Origin: an uncultured Rhodospirillales bacterium
Lineage (GTDB): Bacteria; Pseudomonadota; Alphaproteobacteria; Rhodospirillales; UBA2165
NCBI GenBank assembly: GCA_905614355.1
Contig: CAJQSN010000028.1
Location: forward strand, 1-51,383
Reading direction: 5' to 3'
DNA length: 51,383 nucleotides
Under the pieces are notes generated by a model, which was given only the letters and a program-made list of their open reading frames with translations, was not told the origin of the DNA and searched no databases. Below, piece after piece: positions 46,988 to 51,383 of this stretch (position 1 is the stretch's first letter; each line of letters opens with the position of its first letter). A program made the position numbers and the translations under genes.

Positions 46988-48304
46988 TTATTTGCCAATA
47001 CAAAACTCACTAAATATAATATCAAGAACCTCTTCAACATCAACGCGTCCAGTAATGCGGCCTAAAGCCCTTCCTGCGAGCCTCAAGTCTTCGGCTTTTA
47101 ACTCGGTTTCAAGCGCGACCTCAAACCGCCCAAGGCTTTTACAACAATCATTTAACGCACTGCGATGACGGCTGCGCGTTAACGCAGGAGATGCACCGGC
47201 ATGACACCTATCAAAAACTTCTTTTTTCAGTAGGTCCAACAAACCCTCCAGGCCATCTCCCGTTTTGGAAGAGATTACAAGATGTTCTTTTTTTGTATGG
47301 TCCATAAGATCAGATTTGTTGATAACCACGAGCGTGTTTTCATCAATAATAGTCTCTGTCCTAGCATCTTTTTCTGGCCAAACCGCGCCATCAAACACTA
47401 CTAATTTAAGATCTGCGTGGCTAGCACGCTCCTCTGCCCGCCGGACACCCTCCGACTCTAGGTCGTCTCCGGAAACCCGAAGACCTGCTGTATCAGCTAT
47501 AATTACTGGATAACCTCCCAGCTCCAAGTAGACTTCAATCACATCCCTTGTCGTTCCAGCCTTTTCAGAAACAATCGCCACGTCACGCCGGGACAGCCGA
47601 TTAAGCAAACTAGACTTTCCAGCATTGGGCGGTCCAACAATCGCAATGTGAAGGCCCTCCCTTAAAATCTGACCTTGCCCATTATCATCTAAATGATTAG
47701 CTATTTCATTATTAATTACACTCACCTGTTCAACAACCAGCTCTTTAAGGCCCGGCGGCAAGTCTTCATCAGAAAAATCAATCTCTGCCTCAAAGAGTGC
47801 TGTCGCCTTAAGGAGTCTTCTTCGCCAATCATCATAAATAATACCGAGATCGCCGCGAAGTTGCCGTTGTGCCTGTCGCCGTTGTGCCGCTGTTTCTGCA
47901 TTAATAAGATCCGCCAAACCTTCCGCTGCCGTTAAATCTAGTTTGTCGTTGTCAAAAGCACGGCGAGTAAACTCACCAGCTTCTGCCATGCGAACACCCT
48001 GTATCGTATTTAACACCTCAGTAATCCCAGCAATGACGGCACGCCCACCATGGACATGAAGTTCAACGACATCCTCACCGGTAAAACTTGCAGGTCCAGG
48101 AAAATAAATTGCAAGCGCTTCATCCAAGAGTTCCTCAGAGACCGGATCAATTAGCCGAACACGAGTAGCACGGCGCGGCGGCGTAACTTTTTCTGAAGCC
48201 AGCACACTTAAGGCCATTTTGGCCGATGGACCCGATACTCTAAACACTGCGATCCCCGCTTTACCCGCACCGCTTGCCAAGGCGAATATCGTTTGTTCAA
48301 CCAT
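46988..48304 (-). CDS. mnmE: tRNA modification GTPase MnmE
   Basis: 438 residues from the ATG at 48304, which matches the usual family start before TIFALASG; in-frame ATGs at 48316 and 48322 and a TTG at 48343 are alternatives. N-terminal folate-binding domain (FTGEDVVELHVHGG), then the inserted G domain with GPPNAGKSS (about 224-232), DTAGLR and NKSDL, and the C-terminal catalytic Cys in FCIGK. It works with MnmG on U34 of tRNA. Divergent from the DUF255 gene. Confidence 0.95.
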   Translation of the reverse strand: MVEQTIFALASGAGKAGIAVFRVSGPSAKMALSVLASEKVTPPRRATRVRLIDPVSEELLDEALAIYFPGPASFTGEDVVELHVHGGRAVIAGITEVLNTIQGVRMAEAGEFTRRAFDNDKLDLTAAEGLADLINAETAAQRRQAQRQLRGDLGIIYDDWRRRLLKATALFEAEIDFSDEDLPPGLKELVVEQVSVINNEIANHLDDNGQGQILREGLHIAIVGPPNAGKSSLLNRLSRRDVAIVSEKAGTTRDVIEVYLELGGYPVIIADTAGLRVSGDDLESEGVRRAEERASHADLKLVVFDGAVWPEKDARTETIIDENTLVVINKSDLMDHTKKEHLVISSKTGDGLEGLLDLLKKEVFDRCHAGASPALTRSRHRSALNDCCKSLGRFEVALETELKAEDLRLAGRALGRITGRVDVEEVLDIIFSEFCIGK

Positions 48305-48446
48305 CTGTATATTCATAGTCATATGATATAGGCATATATCCAAAACCTGTCACGTTATTTGCCTTAATTAAGTATATTCAACGTATTGTCTGATATGCTA
48401 AACTCAAACAAACCAAAAAAATAAAGGAAGGGGCCTCAACCAAACT

Positions 48447-50474
48447 ATGAACCAATTAAAGAACGAAACCAGCCCATACCTTCGGCAACATATGAACAAC
48501 CCGGTTCATTGGCAAACATGGGGCGAGCCTGCATTTAATCTTGCACGAGAAACTGGAAAACCTATCTTGTTATCAATAGGTTATGCCGCCTGCCACTGGT
48601 GCCATGTAATGGCTCACGAAAGTTTTGAAGACCCCGCTACAGCAAATTTAATGAACGAACTATATATTAACATTAAAGTCGACCGCGAAGAACGGCCCGA
48701 TGTAGACAGCATTTATATGACCGCACTAGCGATGATGGGCCAATCCGGTGGCTGGCCCCTTACAATGTTTCTAACACAAGAAGGCAAACCCTATTGGGGG
48801 GGAACCTATTTCCCTCCCGCGTCGAGCCACGGTCATCCGGGATTTCCAGATGTTCTAAAAACAATTTCTAACCTTTATCATAATCAAAAGGAAGAAATTA
48901 ATCAAAACATTGACGCTATTTTAAATGGTTTAAACCAGCACTCTGCACTTAGTCAGGTCAAAACTCTTAATACACTAACTATTAAAAGGCTTGACTCTGC
49001 GGCCGAAGGCTCATTGTCAATGATTGACTATAAAAACGGTGGCACGGTCGGGGCTCCAAAGTTTCCTCAACCATCATTTCAAGAGTTCTTGTGGCGGGCT
49101 TATCTGCGAACAAACAACAAACAATTTTCAGATGTCGTAATACTCACCCTTACCCATATGTGCCAGGGTGGTATCTATGACCACCTCGGAGGAGGTTTTT
49201 CTCGTTATTCTACAGACGCCATCTGGTTAGCACCTCATTTCGAAAAAATGCTTTATGATAATGCACAGCTCATTCTTTTAGCCACGCTCGTATGGCAAAA
49301 AACGGGTTCGCCCTTGTTTAAACTACGAGTACAAGAGAGCGTCGAATGGGCGCTTCGGGAATTAAAATTAAAAAATAGCGGTTTTGCCGGAACCCTAGAT
49401 GCCGATAGTGCCGACGGAGCCGGCGTTTCGCGCGAAGGCGCTTTCTATGTATGGAGCCAAACTGAAATTAAAGCAATTCTCGGAAATAGCTTTTCATTGT
49501 TTCTAAAAAACTATGATGTCTCAGAAGAGGGTAATTGGCAGCAAACAAACATTTTAAACCGCCTGAATGCGCTAGCGCTTAACAACGAAGAAGTAGAATC
49601 TGAATTAAAAATGTCCTGCCAGGCTTTATTCAAAGTACGTAACCTAAGAACACGACCAGAACTAGATAACAAAATTCTCGCAGACTGGAACGGATTAATG
49701 ATTGCAGCACTTAGCTACGCCAGTACAGTTTTTAAAGAACCGTCTTGGCTTCTCGCTGCAACAAACGCGTTCACCTTCATAACAAGAAACATGGCTCAAG
49801 GGTCTCGCCTAAAGCACAGTTATTGTTCAGGTTCAGCAAAAAATACCGATATACTAGATGACTACGCATTTATGGTTAAAGGTGCTCTTTTTTTATACCA
49901 AGCCACAGGAATTTCAGATTATCTAAGCCACGCTGTAATTTGGACGGAAACGGCAGAAAAATATTTCGGGGACGCTAATGGAGCAGGTTACTTCAACTCA
50001 CCCAGCGATGCCAAAAACCTAATTGTGCGAACCCGAACTATATTTGATAGTGCAACACCATCCGGAAATGGGGTCATGGCTGAAAACCTTGCTCGGCTTT
50101 ATTACCTCACAGGAGATCCAAAATACCGAAACCGAGCCAATATATTAATAAATTCGTTGCTAGCAAAGGCCCCGGGTCAAGAAGCCAATATGCCGAGCAT
50201 AACTGCGGGGTTTGAAATTTTAGAACGCGGGATACAGGTAATTATAATCGCAAACAAAACCGAAGCTAACGGTTTGTTCAATGCAGCTCTGTCTATTGGC
50301 GATCCCAATATTATAATCATGCGGCTTTCGCCAAATTCAGAGCTTGCATCAACTCACCCGGCATATGGAAAGATACAAATCAACCAGGATCCCACAGCAT
50401 ATGTTTGCAGAGGCCAGACCTGTGGCCTACCCCACACAAAAACCACCAACTTACTTGCAGATCTAGCTAACTAG
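48447..50474 (+). CDS. DUF255 thioredoxin-fold protein (YyaL/SSP411 type)
   Basis: 675 residues. The N-terminal thioredoxin-like domain begins LKNETSPYLRQHMNNPVHW and has the redox pair ACHWCHVM (near residue 50). After it, an alpha/alpha barrel (DHLGGGFSRYSTDAIWLAPH, NGLMIAALSYAS, DDYAFMVKGALFLYQ) resembles N-acylglucosamine 2-epimerase folds. The family is widespread but of unknown function. The full length and all motifs are intact. ogt follows 44 bp later. Confidence 0.92.
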   Translation: MNQLKNETSPYLRQHMNNPVHWQTWGEPAFNLARETGKPILLSIGYAACHWCHVMAHESFEDPATANLMNELYINIKVDREERPDVDSIYMTALAMMGQSGGWPLTMFLTQEGKPYWGGTYFPPASSHGHPGFPDVLKTISNLYHNQKEEINQNIDAILNGLNQHSALSQVKTLNTLTIKRLDSAAEGSLSMIDYKNGGTVGAPKFPQPSFQEFLWRAYLRTNNKQFSDVVILTLTHMCQGGIYDHLGGGFSRYSTDAIWLAPHFEKMLYDNAQLILLATLVWQKTGSPLFKLRVQESVEWALRELKLKNSGFAGTLDADSADGAGVSREGAFYVWSQTEIKAILGNSFSLFLKNYDVSEEGNWQQTNILNRLNALALNNEEVESELKMSCQALFKVRNLRTRPELDNKILADWNGLMIAALSYASTVFKEPSWLLAATNAFTFITRNMAQGSRLKHSYCSGSAKNTDILDDYAFMVKGALFLYQATGISDYLSHAVIWTETAEKYFGDANGAGYFNSPSDAKNLIVRTRTIFDSATPSGNGVMAENLARLYYLTGDPKYRNRANILINSLLAKAPGQEANMPSITAGFEILERGIQVIIIANKTEANGLFNAALSIGDPNIIIMRLSPNSELASTHPAYGKIQINQDPTAYVCRGQTCGLPHTKTTNLLADLAN

Positions 50475-50518
50475 CCGAGACAATAACACGAGTTGTTATT
50501 CCACAGGAGGATCAGACG

Positions 50519-51001
50519 ATCACCAATGCCAGCAAAAACGAAATTGATTATCTATCCATATTAAGTCCGGTTGGGTGGCTTACTCTGTTTGAAACATCTA
50601 AAAAAATAATTGCACTTGAATGGGGCCGCGCAACTAATTGCACGGAAACACCCACTCTAAAACACGCTGTCCGAGAACTCGTCGAATATTTTAACAATGA
50701 ACGTACTAGTTTTACCATCCCATTAGAGCCAACAGGTACAGTTTTTCAAAAATCCGTGTGGAAATATATTGCTGAAATACCTTATGGCCAAACCCGAACG
50801 TATGGCGAGATTGCTAATGAAATAAACAGCGCCGCGCGCCCGGTTGGGGGCGCGTGCGGCAAAAACCCTATACCACTATTTGTACCTTGTCATCGCGTGA
50901 TAGGAGCGAATGACAAACTAACTGGTTTTTCAGGGGGTTTAGGCATTCGAACAAAACAGGACTTGCTTAAACATGAAACCCACGTCAACAATGCTTTATA
51001 A
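50519..51001 (+). CDS. ogt: Methylated-DNA-protein cysteine methyltransferase, start unclear
   Basis: About 160 residues. The N-terminal part reads LSILSPVGWLTLFETSKK, the C-terminal part holds PTGTVFQKSVWKYIAEIPYG, the winged helix with RPVGGACGKNP and the active site VPCHRVIG. It transfers O6-methyl groups from guanine to its Cys in one suicide step. No ATG, GTG or TTG precedes the conserved N-terminus in frame. A strong AGGAGG (50505-50510) lies eight bases before an in-frame ATC (50519). Alternatively ATG 50526 opens a neighbouring frame that would join this one if the A5 run at 50534-50538 had one more A. The first canonical in-frame start is GTG 50756. Confidence 0.85.
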   Translation: MTNASKNEIDYLSILSPVGWLTLFETSKKIIALEWGRATNCTETPTLKHAVRELVEYFNNERTSFTIPLEPTGTVFQKSVWKYIAEIPYGQTRTYGEIANEINSAARPVGGACGKNPIPLFVPCHRVIGANDKLTGFSGGLGIRTKQDLLKHETHVNNAL

Positions 51002-51028
51002 CAACGTATAAATAATTAAGGACACTCG

Positions 51029-51383
51029 ATGACCAAAGCAATACGTATCCACAAAACAGGTGGACCAGAAGTACTCCAATTAGAGGATGTTCAATTAGGG
51101 GAACCCGGCGAAGGCCAGGTACGTTTAAAACACACTGCTATTGGATTAAACTTTATTGACTGCTACCATCGCTCAGGCCTTTATCCTGTTGAGTTGCCGC
51201 TTACTCTGGGCTCAGAGGCGGCAGGTGTCATCGAAGCTGTTGGCCCTGGCGTTGAAGGGTATCAAATTGGCCAACGCGTCGCTTATGCTGGAGGACAAAC
51301 AGGGTCATATTGCGAAGCAAGAAATATAGACGCTAGCGTGTTAATCCAACTCCCTGATAACATTAAAGACCAAGACGCTGCCG
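51029..51383 (+). CDS. Quinone oxidoreductase / zinc-free MDR alcohol dehydrogenase-like (partial)
   Basis: Runs off the right edge after 118 codons. Starts MTKAIRIHKTGGPEVLQLED with AAGGA upstream of the ATG, then GLNFIDCYHRSGLYPVELP and LGSEAAGVIEAVGPGVEGY, the N-terminal GroES-like domain of QorA/zeta-crystallin. It should reduce quinones or enones with NADPH. 27 bp after ogt on the same strand. Confidence 0.88.
   Translation, partial: MTKAIRIHKTGGPEVLQLEDVQLGEPGEGQVRLKHTAIGLNFIDCYHRSGLYPVELPLTLGSEAAGVIEAVGPGVEGYQIGQRVAYAGGQTGSYCEARNIDASVLIQLPDNIKDQDAA

Overview
The window looks like chromosomal DNA of a moderately AT-rich alphaproteobacterium, with a replication-origin-proximal segment at its right end. 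The main evidence is the gene order leuS-lptE-holA facing parB-parA-rsmG-mnmG-mnmE, three GTTTCACGTGAAAC parS sites, a DUF3576 lipoprotein just before leuS, and a CtrA/OmpR-type regulator tail-to-tail with xthA. I cannot assign a genus. Several genes start with TTG or GTG.

Layout. (1) 1-16945 is a surface-polysaccharide region. It holds a HAD phosphatase, a GT4 glycosyltransferase and an epimerase on the minus strand. On the plus strand are a radical SAM/SPASM protein, a cupin, a sugar C-methyltransferase-like protein, a UDP-xylose-synthase-like SDR, a WecA/WbpL-type initiating transferase, a WbuB-like GT4, an epimerase and a CapD/WbpM-type dehydratase. purH, a gmhA-like isomerase and a TPR/GT9-like protein follow. 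Together they could make a modified sugar, assemble it on undecaprenyl phosphate and extend it. (2) 16946-21188 is a gene-poor, very AT-rich island ending at the 3' end of a tRNA-Gly(GCC) gene. It carries an integrase-N-terminus-like fragment and one 633-residue protein. I read the latter as a divergent relative of a palm-polymerase-like family whose presumed metal-binding acidic residues are replaced. A repeated GTCTTARTAA element lies in front of it. (3) 21809-24928 is a housekeeping block: cnoX-like thioredoxin, LON-domain protein, Trm112-like protein, UbiH-family hydroxylase. (4) 25233-26878 is a damaged ammonium module: amtB broken at a 12-G tract, followed by a clearly decayed PII (glnK/glnB) gene that is easy to miss. 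(5) 26990-35972 carries dapC-like, ftsK, lolA, xthA, an atypical response regulator with Glu at the phospho-acceptor site, a conserved hypothetical, an L,D-transpeptidase, yggS and thiE-like. (6) 36055-48304 has a porin, the DUF3576 lipoprotein, leuS, lptE, holA and the par/rsmG/mnm cluster. (7) 48447-51383 has a DUF255 thioredoxin-fold protein, ogt and the start of a quinone oxidoreductase.

Most unusual points: the polymerase-like protein and its repeats, the amtB/glnK decay (or amtB phase variation), the Asp-to-Glu response regulator, and two genes (L,D-transpeptidase, ogt) that lack a canonical in-frame start. Single-base indels at homopolymers explain the amtB and start-codon anomalies equally well, so sequence error must be excluded first.
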